DNA from: Colias croceus
Taxonomy: Eukaryota > Arthropoda > Insecta > Lepidoptera > Pieridae
DNA length: 64,000 nucleotides
NCBI RefSeq assembly: GCF_905220415.1
Contig: NC_059542.1
Coordinates: 930,001-994,000 of the forward strand
Reading direction: 5' to 3'
Under the pieces are notes generated by a model. The model worked only from the letters and a program-made list of their open reading frames with translations. It ran no database searches and was not told the origin of the DNA. A program made the position numbers and the translations under genes. Below, in pieces: positions 13,347-26,120 of this stretch; the first letter of the stretch is position 1; every line of letters starts with the position of its first letter.

Positions 13347-16300
13347 GAACGTGTGCGAACATTTTATGAAAAGCATATTTTTTGTGTTATTACTACGTAA
13401 ACCGTTTCTTTTTTATACCTACAATTTTACTGGTTCGTAAAGGAAGTATTTTATTAATATTGTGGTCAACTACAGAAAACTTGATGCAGTCACCTTTGAA
13501 TACGAAACTCGTTAAAGCATTTAACCGCTGAAACACTCATTAATTCTACTTGAATGAATATTGAATAATTTATGTAGTTTGTAAACAGGAATAGTTTGTG
13601 CTGACGAGGCGGCTGGTGTATGAATACCCTTAATTCACTTTGCCAACTATTGACTCTGTGCACAGATAATAAAATACTAGATGGTGATGGTGCGTCATTT
13701 TGTGTGGATATCGTGCCGAATATTCGAATATCGTAACAATGGAATCATGGAGTTAAAAATAGCTTGCGTTGATGACATGTATATGATAATATGAACTACT
13801 ATTATTTTTGAAAATCCTGACTAGATGAAAATATGAATCGTGCGACATTTACGTAATAGTGTGTTCAAAATATTTTATTTTCTTTATTGATATACGCACA
13901 TCATTACATAAATATTAAATCCATATTATTATATTGGTTAGCTGAACTGAAAGTTATAACTGAAGCTTTTGAGAGCTTTGCGCATAAATTTAAGAATGAT
14001 AAGTAGCACGGACGCTACATTATTATGCCTCATCTAGTTCGATCTATATCTATGACTCACTCAGACGTATAATTGACAGTCGAAGTTTGCCCAAATTACA
14101 ATTTAACACACTAAACTGGTATTTATTTCGTGGAAAATAAGAACCAATATTGCACGATATTGTTGTCAAAAACTTCTGTGGACCAATTACAGTTTTTAGG
14201 TTTGAAATTTTGTAATTAACTAGAATTTTATGTTTGGGGATAGTTTTAACGATGGCAAAAGTTTGAAAAACTCTCAATGTTTTCTTTTCAATATTTGTAA
14301 TTGTAATTGATGGAAAATCTATTGTTATTACTTATTTCTAATTGAATTTTTATATGCTTATAATAGTTTCGATTCTAATTGTTAATTTCGATAATGTTAA
14401 TATGTATTTCCCGTCTTGCATTCGTTGTAAGCCTCTGGTTACCTCTATAAAGTATATCTGTTTACCTCTGTAAAGCTCTCTTGTACACAATATTTTGTAC
14501 AGGCAGCTCAAATAATAGTACAATTATTTAACAATTTTTAACCAATTTTATACAATAACTAAAAAATATCTTAAAATACACAAACTGTACCTATACATAC
14601 ACTAACGCATACCCACGACTAAACAGCTCTGTTACATGAGCACAATATAAACGAGGACACTGCAAATTCAGAAAACTACAGAATATTTCAAGCCTTATTA
14701 ACAATGGCACTATATTACTACGAAAACAAATATTCAAGCATCGGGATAAAACATTGCTTGTTGTCAAAGGCTAGTTTTGTATTATTTTGTAGCTAAAATA
14801 TGCACTACGTTTTAAAAAGGATTTCGGAATAACGCTATTTTTATGCAATTTTTGCAACTACAATTTATCATCATAATAATTAACAATTCCTTTTATTTTT
14901 AAATACATATTATATAAGTATATAAGCATTCATTCACTGTTTATTTGTATTTGTTTATACAGTTAAATGAAATTAAACACAGTACAGGGGAGTCCTTTCA
15001 GCGAAGCGGAGTAAAATTGGTTTGCAAGATCAAATTTTTCATGTATTTGCAATTATATGACGCTTTTAGAAAAAATAATCAATACACTTCAAGATATTGC
15101 CTAAAAAGTGTGCTAATTTGTTACACAACCACGTGTATTTTGCTCGATCATAATATGAAATCATAACAATAGGCTAAAATAAAAATCGAAAACGAATTAT
15201 TTAACAATGAAATTTCTGATTTTGCAAATAATTTTTATATAAGGATATGTATTTTGATGTACTGCAGAAAACGAGCTAAATTTTGGTTTTCAACTGAAGC
15301 CCTGTAATTATTAAATACATATTATATCTCGGAAATTAACGTTGCCACGCGTTTTCTTGACAAGCCGACGCGAGGAGCGACTCGCGCAAACAGCGCGTTG
15401 AAATACCTCACCATCATCACCTAATGAGAAGATGACTATTGGCTTAAGTCTATAGCTGTTATCTTTACGCCTTGTAAATTTTACTTAAGAGAAGACAAAA
15501 TGGCAATTTATTAAAAAATCGCATATAAAATGTGAAAATGCCATAGCTTTTCTCATTCTTCACAGGAAAAATTGATCAGAGTACAATTTTCCATTCTAAA
15601 AGTATAGCATTTCTAAATAAGCAAGGGAAATGCGATTCACAATTTTCGTTCTGCAAAAATAGTCTTTAATAGCAATACATAGGGTGTATTTCATTGTTTT
15701 TATGGACATATTTTTATTAGATATCCGGGTAGGGTAGGTCGCGACGCGTTGCCATGGTAACGGCACGAGTCCTGATAGAAAATCTCATAGGATCGTTTGT
15801 TTAATGCTAAATGCTTGAAAATATGTTTGCGAAGGAAATGCACGTTCGCGAAATACATTTAGTAAATACGGAGGTTTTATTTACTAGGAGAAGCGTGATA
15901 GACAGCAAATATAATTTTATCGAGAACCAGTTCGCACTGGATTCAACTGGATTGAACGAGGAATTTAAAAATAGAATATTACAAAGGTGGTTATATATTT
16001 TTGTGTTTATCCATTTTATTATATTACTTTAATATAGGATTTTTAAAATTTTAATTACTTTATTAGATAAATATTGTTTTATTTACTGATGATTGAAGAT
16101 AGTCTTGACACAGCTGAACAAAAAGTACGTATACACGGTAAAAGATCTGTACAATTAAATTTAATAAATCTTACCCCTAATAGAAACCTCCTGTAAATAG
16201 CAATAAATATAATTAAAGTTATATCTAAATAATCATAAAACAGAAACTCGCGCCTACACTTCTTCGTTAGCAATGTGGAATAACATCGTGAGGTAAGTGC

Positions 16301-17078
16301 TTTTCATAAACAATGTGCAACTATTTTTTTAATTTTGTTTTCAGTATAAAGCGTTTATTTTGTTTTCTGTATAAGTGTTACATACAAGGATACAAGTGTC
16401 TCTCTTTAGTTTATACTTATACTATAATATCTATATTATCTTCTAATCTATCTCACATAATCTCTACTTCTGAGTTCACTTCTAGGTGTGAGTTATATAT
16501 ATCATTTAAGTAGCGGTTAATTATTATTATTTTTAATTAAATTTAAATAAATAATGATGTAACTAATTATAAATTAAAATGTAAGACTATATAGTTATTA
16601 TATGCATTAGACAAGAGGTTACTTCTTGTCTTTTCCGAAAAAACTCTGCTGCACAATGTACATGCATAATTATTATATTTTTATATATTCTAGAACATCA
16701 ATAGTTCCTACTTTGATTATTAAGATTAACAATATTTTTTAAATAATCCCTTAAGTAATACCTTAAATTAACACAACATTTTACCATAAAATACGAACAA
16801 ATCCGAAAGTAAAAGCTAGTTTCAGGTTTCATTTCAGCAGGAAGAGCTCGAATACGTCAGGCGACGGGCTATTTACATTGTATTGTAGTATTCGGTTCAA
16901 CAAAGGATAGTTATTACAAATATTCCAGTTACATATAAAAATGTACCTTTTGAATGGAGCAATGTTTTTGTATGTGGCTTTTAAAACTAGTCCATACAAT
17001 CTGGGTACAAATTATTTGTAAAAATTGCGTGTGAATTGTGGTGGTGTCGGTTTTGCCTTCGGTTTTCACAGACTATAT
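13347..17078. other. No recognisable gene
   Basis: AT-rich, low-complexity in places. A 73-codon frame at 15811-16032 has no family features. A GC-richer patch near 15700-15780 has no open frame. No repeat family was assigned. Confidence 0.4.
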
Positions 17079-17203
17079 ATCTATACATTAATATTTATTT
17101 TAAAGCTGAAGAGTTTGTTTGGACGCGCTAATCTCAGGAACTACTGGTCCGATTTGAAAAATTTGTGTTATATAGCCCATTTATCGAGGAAGGCTATATA
17201 CAA
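17079..17203 (+). mobile_element. Helitron-like element, 3'-truncated
   Basis: It has AAGCTGAAGAGTTTGTTTGG, CGCTAATCTCAGGAACTACT and CCCATTTATCGAGGAAGGCT. It breaks off before the GC-rich terminus. Confidence 0.6.
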
Positions 17204-17466
17204 TTAAAGGCAACACAAAACAACATCGATACTTATCATTATAAATTTTCTTGTTTCGTTACAATATCAGTAAATTCTATGAAAATCAAGCTAATAGTTT
17301 TTATTAAATAAATTAAAAAAAAAACAGTTTTAAAACAGGAGGATTATATTCTAATACGCAGGCTATATTTCTGACATCAAGAGTTACTTCTAGGAATTAA
17401 CTAATACTAGTTCATTATAATTTAATATAATGAATAAAACGACTTTTACACAAAAAACATCATAAT

Positions 17467-18690
17467 TAGATAGGGAGGCGAGGTAGCTAAATGGCGTAAT
17501 TAAACGGCGCCGTCGAGACTTATCAAAATCGATAGATAAAATAATTTCGAAAAGAAAAGCTTCTATGGTAAAAACCATTTTAGCGGTGGGTTTGGCGTGT
17601 ACGGATTTTCAAAAATGTAAAAAAAAATAGTTACTTGGGCATTCTCGAGCGCGTCAGATATTCATACTACGTATGGCCCAAGTGCCTCTGATAACAACGG
17701 TATACTAATCTGCCGGTTCGCGTGGTGGGGCTAGGCATATTAATTCGTCAAAAATGCACAAAAAAAAAATTTACTCGAGCGCGTCAGATTTTTGGAAGCG
17801 GTGTTAAGTAGGCCCCAAGGAAGCTCCCCTTAAAAAAACTGACGATTTCGGCGTGACGATAAGTTACGATGAATTTTTGAAAATGCAGAAAAAAAAAGTC
17901 CTTTTGAAATACTCGAGCGCGTCAGATTTTCATAGGGGAGGTTTATCTCGGTCTCCTGAAAGCATATTTTCTTAATCTGACAAAAATGTTGGTGGGTTCT
18001 CTTAATCTGACCGAAAAAGGTTTGAGAGTTTCTTATCATCGTTATTTCATATCAATTTTTCTTAACACCCTCAGTTTTCGAGATATACTCAAAAAATCGG
18101 GAGTTTGAGTTTTTATGATGCTTCAAGTCAAAAAGTTTTAACTTTGGACAAAAATGTAAAGAGACCTTTTTTGTGTAAAATAAAATTACCTTTTTTGTTT
18201 ATTCAAACTTTTTTTTTGTAAAATGTATCGTTCGCGACTTATATACTGCAACGCGTTTTTCGGAAGACGAAATGGCTCCTCCAGACTTCCGGTCACGCGG
18301 AAACCGGCAGATTTTGTATTTTTAGTAAGTTTTAGATTATATTCTTCAAAATAAAAATAAAAACAATCGCGCTCGAGAATGCCGGATTAACGTTTTTTTT
18401 TTACAAGTTCGCGACCCTATAACTTGGCGGCGTCAAGGACTTATCGTCAGATTAGTTAAATTTAGTCTTAAAACACTAAAATCAACCCCCAATATCTTAA
18501 TCTGACGCGCTCGAGTATTTCAGACTATCGATTTTTTTTTACTAATCTGATCGTCTATCCTGGGCGCGCGTCACTACTTAAAGAGCTAAATAGTTAACAA
18601 GGTTGTTCTATTAGGTCTAAGGTATCTCTCATATCTTAAACTGCCACGCTCGAGTATTGCAGAAAATTCCCCTCTTCGCCTCCCTATCTA
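17467..18690. mobile_element. 1.2-kb TIR element with recurring TCGAGCGCGTCAGAT motif
   Basis: The ends are inverted copies of TAGATAGGGAGGCGA (17467-17481 and 18676-18690). Inside, the 15-mer TCGAGCGCGTCAGAT occurs at about 17645, 17774 and 17913 and in inverted form near 18497, with a degenerate inverted copy near 18645. Each is set in the context of an A or T tract. There is no transposase frame. A non-autonomous DNA transposon with internal repeats that could be transposase-binding sites fits; the superfamily is not assigned. Confidence 0.6.
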
Positions 18691-20927
18691 AATTAGATAT
18701 TATTAATTGGTGGAAGCCGTTTGAACCAAATGACGTAATTAATCACTGGACTGGTTATGCAAAAACGTGCAAACTACGGTTACTGTGGACTCTACTAATG
18801 TGTCAAAACAACACATCAGTGATTGACTATATGCCTGCCCCCCCGGCTGCTGGCGTTAGTCGCTAGCTAAGCTTGGACACGTGTACCTCGTTAAATGCAG
18901 ACCCTTTATTTGTGGGGTACAAGTTATGAGAGATTTCATGGTATTTTCTATTGGATTAATAATGATTAGTAATTTATAATCAAAGGTTTTGTAATGTCCC
19001 TTGTTCATATAGGAAAAGCAAATTGAGTATTTGAATAAATTTTTTTTTGTGCTAAATAGAAAGATTATATATTAGTTTTATAACAAAACTATTTTTTAAT
19101 TTTTTTTTTTTAACTAAAGGAAATATTTTTAATGCAATAATATAACGAAAAAATTTTATAAGAATGTATGAAATTGGCCAGTTTAGGTATGAAGAAATTA
19201 CTATATAAACCGCCTGTAGTTGTCTTTTATTGAAAGATTGTCTTATTTTTACTTGTATCTGTAGTGCACAATAAAGAATTTTTGATTTTGATTATACACT
19301 GCTTCACCATTCATGTTAATAAAAATATATAATATTAAAACGCTACCGCTCATGACCTGCAGTATCAGGAACCAAATACTTATTACCATTGAATATTTTC
19401 AATAGCAGTTTTAACAAACTCTATAAAATAATAAAAATATTACATGAAAATTAAGTTTTAATAATTCAAGTGTTAAATATTTTACTAGATTTCGTAGGTA
19501 CTTGAAATTAAAAATAATGGTTAATACACATTTGTTTAAAAACCTTAAGGGCCCTTAGTAGGTGAACACGGCAAAATGGACTGTATTCTAAGAGCTATAA
19601 TTGAAAATATTGAAGTTTTTTCGCACTGGAATTTCTAATATGTATTACAGAACGTATGTGTGATGGGATGACTGTTTCCAAAACACGATTGGAAAAATTT
19701 TGCTCGATAAAAAAAAATCCTGAAGTGACCTCTAAAATATCATATAAATGCTCATTATAACCGTATTTTACGATAATAATTCGTATAAAATCACAAATAC
19801 ATAGGTATTTACCTTGTCGATTTCGTGACTGTTTTAGATTTAGAAAATGCTAAATATTTTCATTCACTTTTTGATAAAAAATAAAAATGTGAATGGCGCT
19901 TACGATTTTAGTTTCGAGCACGTTGATTCCATACTAAACGCACACCCCTCACCGCTTACCTCAGGCCCGAATAGCTGAATTTTCGCTGACCGCCTAACCC
20001 CTCTTAGCACGATTCGATGATCTTAAGACATTTTCACTCCAGAAACCACAAAATACACGCACAATCAACAAAAACTCATATACCCCAAATGATGAAACTC
20101 ATTGCTCTTCATTAGGGTAGTTCTGTGGAAACGTCGGTGCCCTTAGCCCTTCCGTCAATTACACTCTCATCAATAATTATTCAGCAGCCAACATCTGGTT
20201 TTAATGGCCGTGATGTAGGGTGGTACATGTAAAAAAATAAAATTAAAACAATATATTTTTTGGGACATCGTCCTGTTTATTTTTCCTCCCCCAAACCATG
20301 CTTAATGTGTCAGCAATTCTTATGACATATTAAATTGCGCTCAATATTTAAAAAATATGTAAAAATAAATTTGATCTTCAATTAAGAAGATAAAGAAAAA
20401 GTATGAAAATCGGCCAAGGCTCACTTTTCTGCTGTCGAATGCTTAATAATTTACAAACAAGCAGATATATGTATAGGTAATTTTTACAAACGAGAGAATT
20501 CTCAACCCACAAGCACGAGCCCCTTGCATAAAGAAAAATGTAAAATATACTAAAAACAAAAGCCCTTTACAATCTGCATTCCCTAAGCATTTTAATCATT
20601 AATATCGATTCCTTTTGAAGCAAGTTATATAGGGATTTTCAGAGCACTTCTGTGAGTGACTGTACACTATATTTTATCTGTGCGGGACGCCTGTCAAAGC
20701 CATTGTCTGATTTTTCTACTCGTTTATCCGTTTGTTGGTTGGAAATACATATTTTTATTCCTGTATTGAGGCGGTATAATTACTTAAATATTGTTTTATG
20801 GATATTATTTTTATACAGTAGGTTATCATGACGTAACAATTTTACGAATAAAAATGAATATGATATTTACCTTCATATATACAAGACAAAGCGTCTCTAC
20901 ATTTGCAATTGATTTCCAATATAGAGC
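18691..20927. other. No recognisable gene
   Basis: AT-rich. A GC-richer patch at 19918-20010 has no clear frame. An AATAAAG-like site at 19272 follows a TATAAACC-like stretch at 19204, which might be a small relic, but nothing was identified. Confidence 0.35.
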
Positions 20928-21030
20928 GTAGAACCGAGGAGTCCTAGGTTCGTTTCCCGGTGGAGAAGAAGAAATAAAAATGTTTCGGTCTGGCAGGACA
21001 CAGAAGGCTGATCACCTACTTATCCCTTAA
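20928..21030 (+). repeat. tRNA-derived SINE, 5'-truncated
   Basis: The B box GGTTCGTTTCCCGG is followed by AATGTTTCGGTCTGGCAGGA and GGCTGATCACCTACTT, the same tail as the SINE at 36709-36832 in the opposite orientation. The A-box end is missing or degenerate. Confidence 0.7.
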
Positions 21031-21081
21031 ATGAAAATCGATTAGTGAAACAGATATATGCGGTATGCCCCTTATTATTTA

Positions 21082-21256
21082 CTAGCGGTCCGCCCATCTT
21101 CGCCCGTGGTACATATTTCGCAATAAAAGTAGCCTATGTTCTTTCTCAGGCTCTAAAGATTGTCTGTGCCCAATTTCATCAAAATCGGTCCAGTAGTTTA
21201 TGCGTGAAAACCTTATATACATACAAACCTTTCCTCTTTATAATATTAGTATAGAT
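21082..21256 (-). mobile_element. Helitron-like non-autonomous element
   Basis: On the minus strand it starts ATCTATACTAATATTATAAA, has ACTACTGGACCGATTTTGAT and ends GGGCGAAGATGGGCGGACCG then CTAG. The GC-rich end is partly mutated. Confidence 0.65.
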
Positions 21257-21470
21257 TATGGGACACGGGACTTCACTTTTAAATTAATGAACATCTTATA
21301 ACGCATATTCTTTCCGAATAATCAAGGTTAAATTTTATAACTGACGCGTTAATCGCTGGAAGGAACACACTCTCGTATTATCAGATTCTATTGCTATAAT
21401 TACACGTACAAAAAACAATAAGGCCAAGTAATTATAATTGTTTGTACGAAATTCAAGGTTTACGATAAAT

Positions 21471-21677
21471 CTGCCCCCCTAGCCAAGTGGCTTTCTGTTA
21501 GCGTAGCGTTCAATAGAATAGACTACGAATGTATGAGATTGACGTAAGCTGTAGATAATGTATGAGATTGACGTAAGCTGTAGATAAACGTATCTACAGC
21601 TTACGTCAATCTCATACATTCGTAGTCTATTCTATTGAACGCTACGCTAACAGAAAGCCACTTGGCTAGGGGGGCAG
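21471..21677. mobile_element. Foldback MITE with internally duplicated arm
   Basis: A hairpin element: the left arm from CTGCCCCCCTAGCCAAGTGG and the right arm ending CCACTTGGCTAGGGGGGCAG are perfect complements for about 85 bases. The inner 29 bases of the left arm (ATGTATGAGATTGACGTAAG..) are present twice in tandem, then a 4-base loop AACG. It is non-coding. Confidence 0.85.
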
Positions 21678-21812
21678 GTAATCGTAATGAAATAACGTTG
21701 GTAATATAGTGTGAAAGTTAATATGTTTGTTCATAATTAAACACGAAACATGAAGGGATTTAGATAATAAATAATATACAATATATAAGGGATACTTTAG
21801 AATTTGAATATA

Positions 21813-22005
21813 CTAGCAATGACGCGCGGATTCATTCGCGGTCGAACCCGTTGGCTGAAACAAGTATTTCTATAGCTTATATGTTATTCTGATACATAAG
21901 CTACATCACTGGGAAGTATTATCAAAATATGTTCTCTGGTTTCCTAGTGAAACATACATTCATCCATCCTCACAAACATTCGCATTTATAATATTAACAG
22001 GATAG
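21813..22005 (-). mobile_element. Degenerate Helitron-like element
   Basis: It starts CTAGCAATGACGCGCGGATT on the + strand and ends with AACATTCGCATTTATAATAT, the reversed start of the common family. The middle has diverged. Confidence 0.5.
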
Positions 22006-22021
22006 GGTTATTAAAACGATA

Positions 22022-22190
22022 AAAGACGTGTGGCACTCGGGGACTGCCGCGGTAAAGCTATTGCATAGCATGCCTTCAAGCCACACCTCCGAGCCCGTCG
22101 CAGTGGGGAGCGTGAGGTTTTTTCGTTACGGAATTTATCGATTCAGTCCCCGCACTCAAGGCCCGCGATAGAAGCTATGCAATAGCTTAA
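22022..22190. repeat. GC-rich repeat with inverted AAGCTATTGCATAGC ends
   Basis: AAGCTATTGCATAGC (22055-22069) and its complement (22174-22188) flank a GC-rich core including CAAGCCACACCTCCGAGCCC and GGGGAGCGTGAGGTTTTTTC. An outer CGGGGACTG also has an inverted partner. It looks like a small TIR or foldback repeat. Confidence 0.5.
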
Positions 22191-23932
22191 AACATATAGG
22201 TACCAAAGATATACTAATAAAATCGCTCTAGCATTATTTTATTAGTACAGATACGATCTTAAAACAAAAACCAGTATTTTAGAGTAAAAACAAACTATGT
22301 ATTCTAGAGACTCAACATTACAGTTAATATCTAAATAAAGTCAAAGGTATATAAAAATGGTCGTATCTATTAGTTCTTATTAATTGCCCCTTGCTTTACG
22401 AACAGGGCTCAAAGCAAACCGCCAATACTTATTATAGCTTTATTATATTTTATGTGTTTGTCCGAGTTGTCAATGAATACTCGGAACCATTCAACATTCC
22501 GCGGCGCGTGCGTTGACTCGATCAATTTATATGCTACTGGCATTTTGTTGTGTAAACGAGCGGGGGAGCGCCACGTTTTTTTAAGTTTATGGTATGTAGT
22601 ATTTGAAGATAATTAACTAAAATAGTAATAATAAAGATGCAAATGCTGGTTTATTTTAAAATTAAATAAAGAGTGAAACCGAAGAGCACAGCTTGATGAT
22701 TATCGAATACTATACTATACGAATACTACACGTCAATAGAAACATTCGTGAAGACATTTTTGAGATAATAGAAAATACGGACGTTCTCAAATAATTTAAT
22801 AAACAACACAAATAATTTAATAAACAATACAAATAAAATATTAGTTAAAGAGACATGCACTACGAATTGCGAAACTAAAGTAATATTTTCCCTTCGTTTG
22901 ACGTGCAAAAAAAAAAAAAAAACGCCCGTCCACCCGAATTTAGACGCAACTCGCGTCTGATTTACACTGAATGTTGAGATTCTTTTGTTTAGCGAATTTC
23001 CTACTAACATATTTCCATTGAAAGATGAATTGTGCGGTGTTAATTTTTATACATCCGGTGGCCGATGGTTCCCTTAATGCTTTGGACGGGATGTGAGAGG
23101 AATTTTTGAGAATAATATTGGTAAGAATTTTTTTAAAAAATTTTTAAGGAGGTTTTAAAAATTATATTTATATTATTTATATGTTTTCAGCTTAGAGAAA
23201 ACTATAATTTTCATTGAGTTAAATGTTCAAAATATATTAAGCCATATCTATACTAGGTACTATTATGTTATGCGTAATGTAAGCTGTGGTCACATATTGT
23301 AAGCTGTGGTCACATATGTATAATCGGTGGTGCATACGCCAACTTATATAAAAAAAACTGTATTTAGCCTAAGAACACATGTAACAACCTATTGTGATCC
23401 TTAAATAAAGAAAAAAAGAAATAAAAAAAATGAGAAGTTACCCCTCATATTGTTTACTGAATTCTTTACTTTCTTTAATTATATATTAAGGCTTAAATCA
23501 CTGCAAAAAAGACATTTAATTAAATAATAATTTAATATAAACATTTCATTTGAAATATTAATACAAAATTTATAATACAATTTATATTCATTCAATTAGT
23601 CTTCAGACATTAAATCCAATTTATGTATTTTCTTTAGAATAATTCGGTTACTTATTATCAAATAAATATCTCTTGTGAAGGTTTCATAGAACAATAAAAT
23701 TTGAAGTTTAAATGTAATTCACCTTGTATGTAATAGATATACATTCGAAATATGAATAATAAATATTCAGGAAGTACGTAAAACTTTAATTAATTTAGCC
23801 TTGTGTGAATATTAAACGTAATTTAAGTCATAACAAGTAAGTGTAACATTCAACAAAAAATACCCGAGATATTTCCAGAAGCTGTTAATCATTATGAGAA
23901 AATACTACTTAAATAAAACATATTTAATATAA
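22191..23932. other. No recognisable gene
   Basis: AT-rich. It holds two short tandem duplications: AAATAATTTAATAAACAACA-type (22789-22833) and a 20-base GTAAGCTGTGGTCACATATT-type unit (23279-23317). The 94-codon minus frame at 22726-23010 overlaps the first of these and a poly-A run and is probably chance. Confidence 0.45.
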
Positions 23933-24114
23933 AGCCGGCTACTCACCTATCTGCCGCAGGGGCAATATTGGAACAATCTTGGTTGCACGGCGGTCGGAGC
24001 AATTTCAGCTGTTCTCTTAGTTACCCCTGCTTGCCTATACACATCACAATTAAGGAGCCAATTAAGGATGCAATTCCAATATTGCCTCTGCTGCAGGTAG
24101 GTGAGAAGCCGGTT
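23933..24114. mobile_element. MITE with TAA target duplication
   Basis: The ends are inverted: AGCCGGCTACTCACCTATCT on the left against a right end of AGGTAGGTGAGAAGCCGGTT, continuing inward over about 40 bases with a few mismatches (GGGGCAATATTGGAA paired with TTCCAATATTGCCTC). TAA flanks both sides (23930-23932 and 24115-24117). A three-base TWA duplication is typical of PIF/Harbinger MITEs. Confidence 0.75.
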
Positions 24115-24284
24115 TAAGTAAGACTGCATTCTAATTGGCTTTTTTCGCTAGTTAATTTACTGACCATGATAGTGTGAAAAAGCTGAATGGCATGGTGAAA
24201 TATTTGTACAAAGGTAAAATAGTATTTCTGCTGTCGTACATTTTGATGAAAACCACTTCTTTCTCTGAATGATATTATGTTACA

Positions 24285-24640
24285 CTAGCTTCCGCCCGCG
24301 ACTCCGTCCGCGCGGATGTCGGTCTTCGCGTGGATGGTTATTTCTCCATTTTGAGTACCTCTGTCAATAACATCTTATAAATATCTATTGGACCCAATTC
24401 CCAAATACGGCTAGGCCTATAATAATACGCAACGTGTGTTCGCGGTTCTACGGAACAACGCCTATGGATAAAACTGAAAAATTAAGATTAATTTTTTTCT
24501 ACGTATTTTTCCAGGATAAAAAGTATCCTATTTTACACCCAGGATAATAAGGTATAATTATACCAAGTTTCATCGAAATCGAACCGCTAGTTTTCACGTG
24601 ATGCCTTCACATACAGACAGACAAAAAATTTTTTAATCAC
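24285..24640 (-). mobile_element. Long Helitron-like element
   Basis: On the + strand it begins CTAGCTTCCGCCCGCGACTC and runs to ACATACAGACAGACAAAAAA. It shares the GC-rich end, the CCGGGATAAAA-like block (CAGGATAAAAAGTATCC) and the ATCGAACCGCTAGTTTTCAC block with the other copies, but has about 120 extra bases including CGGTTCTACGGAACAACGCC. Confidence 0.55.
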
Positions 24641-25599
24641 ATATTTGGGTTTGGTATCGATCCAATAACACCCCCTGCTATTTATTTTTTCAATATTTTC
24701 AATGTACAGAATTGACCCTTCTACAGATTTATTATATGTATAGATATGCACAGGAAGGAGAAGTGAAAGATAGTTATAGTGCCTTTTGGTGCAAGGCTTT
24801 TCCAGCAATGCCCATTTCTTGCTGCAAATAATATGTAAACATAGTACATACGTATATTTTAATAAGAAATCATGTTAAAACGACGATAATTTTTTTTTTA
24901 ATTATAAATTGCGTTTTATTCATTGTAAAAAATTAAAAAAATACACTAAATACATTGAGATGTACTCCTTTTTGCGTCAATCGTTGACAGTTTTTATGTA
25001 TTTTTAGTAGATATTGTAATAAAGTACACATAATACTGACACAAGGATAAGGTCAATGAAAGTTAAGAATTTCAAGTTTCAACGTAAATTCCCAATTACG
25101 AAATCCAGTTTTTTCGTCGAATCCTCTACTATTTTATCAATATGCTAATGAGCAATTAAATTAATAAATATATTCTTTTAAAATTACGGCATAATAACGA
25201 TTATTTCAAACCAAATGTTTGTATGTCTGTCACAATAAAATAGATGAAAATTTCAATAATTTGACCCTGTGTCTTAACTATGCCAAATAACACAATTTCT
25301 ATAAAAAAATATTACAATACGATACGGGCTCTATGCAGGCTAAATTGTTCTAGAATTTTCCACAAGTAAAATGCATAATGCGTGCATTAAACTTTACAAT
25401 GACTGTAGAATGTATTACATAATAATTATCTATAATATCATTGTTTTCATTTTTAAAAGGTATTTACTATTAGATAGTACTATAATAAATAATAAAATGT
25501 GCGAATTAACGGAGGCTATTTAACCCTAATTTTACGTTCAAACATTGGCTCTATCATTTTTTGGATAATTGTTATGATTCGTGATGTATTGTTCAATAA
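24641..25599. other. No recognisable gene
   Basis: AT-rich with T and A tracts. Nothing was recognised. Confidence 0.4.
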
Positions 25600-25708
25600 T
25601 TAAGAATGAAATAAATAAAATGTTAAAAATATGTAATGACGATTCAAAAGTGCTTCTAAAAGAAGTCTAATTGAATAAATAAATGTTTGAGTTTGAGTTT
25701 AAAAATAT
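25600..25708 (+). repeat. LINE-type 3' end
   Basis: It contains CAAAAGTGCTTCTAAAAGAA, TTGAATAAATAAATGTTTGA and a GTTTGAGTTTGAGTTT tail. The same sequence, reversed and longer, is at 56249-56460. A short repeated tail (TTTGAG) is typical of some non-LTR elements. It ends about 280 bases before the peroxidase-like start codon. Confidence 0.6.
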
Positions 25709-25849
25709 ATTTTTTCTTCAGATATGGTGTTCGTATTTTGAAAATTTCTGAAAAATAAAATTATTTTTATTTTTTCCCAATAATACGCGAAAGAAGTCAG
25801 CATCCACAACTAGTATACCTAAGTCATGGACCTTTCCGTTTATTACAAT

Positions 25850-25989
25850 TCTCACAACTGTAACAACAAATTAATAAAAACGAGTATCGTGTTATATTAT
25901 ACAGATTTTTCGTTGGTCTCCATTTAATTTGCCGCCGCGTGGCGTAACGAACACTACAAATGTTTGTAAAAAATAAATAATTAAATAAA
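25850..25989 (+). promoter_or_regulatory. 5' flank and leader of the peroxidase-like gene
   Basis: The 140 bases before the start codon hold an AT stretch that could act as a TATA element (TTATATTATA near 25891), then a GC-richer patch (GCCGCCGCGTGGCG around 25931) and an A-rich run directly before the ATG, as is common in insect leaders. The transcription start cannot be fixed from sequence, and an upstream non-coding exon is possible. Confidence 0.25.
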
Positions 25990-26120
25990 ATGTTTTTTGT
26001 GCTAATATTTGGACTTCTTATATGTGGATATAGTGCTGTTCCTAATTATTATGAAACGTATTCGGGAAAGCCGATTTCGGAGGAGGAATATAAACAACAT
26101 GTAAAAAGGAATACTTCGTT
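25990..26120 (+). CDS. Peroxidase-like gene, exon 1: signal peptide
   Basis: Encodes residues 1-43. The start MFFVLIFGLLICGYSA is a classic signal peptide with a hydrophobic core, and cleavage is likely after the Ala before VPNYY. The short mature start (YYETYSGKPISEEEYKQ) is charged and not recognisable. The exon ends in phase 2 at a strong donor, TT|gtaagt. The ATG was chosen because the hydrophobic segment follows at once and the next in-frame codon past the donor is a stop. Linking it to the later exons rests on matching phase with exon 2 and on the absence of another candidate gene start nearby. Confidence 0.7.
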
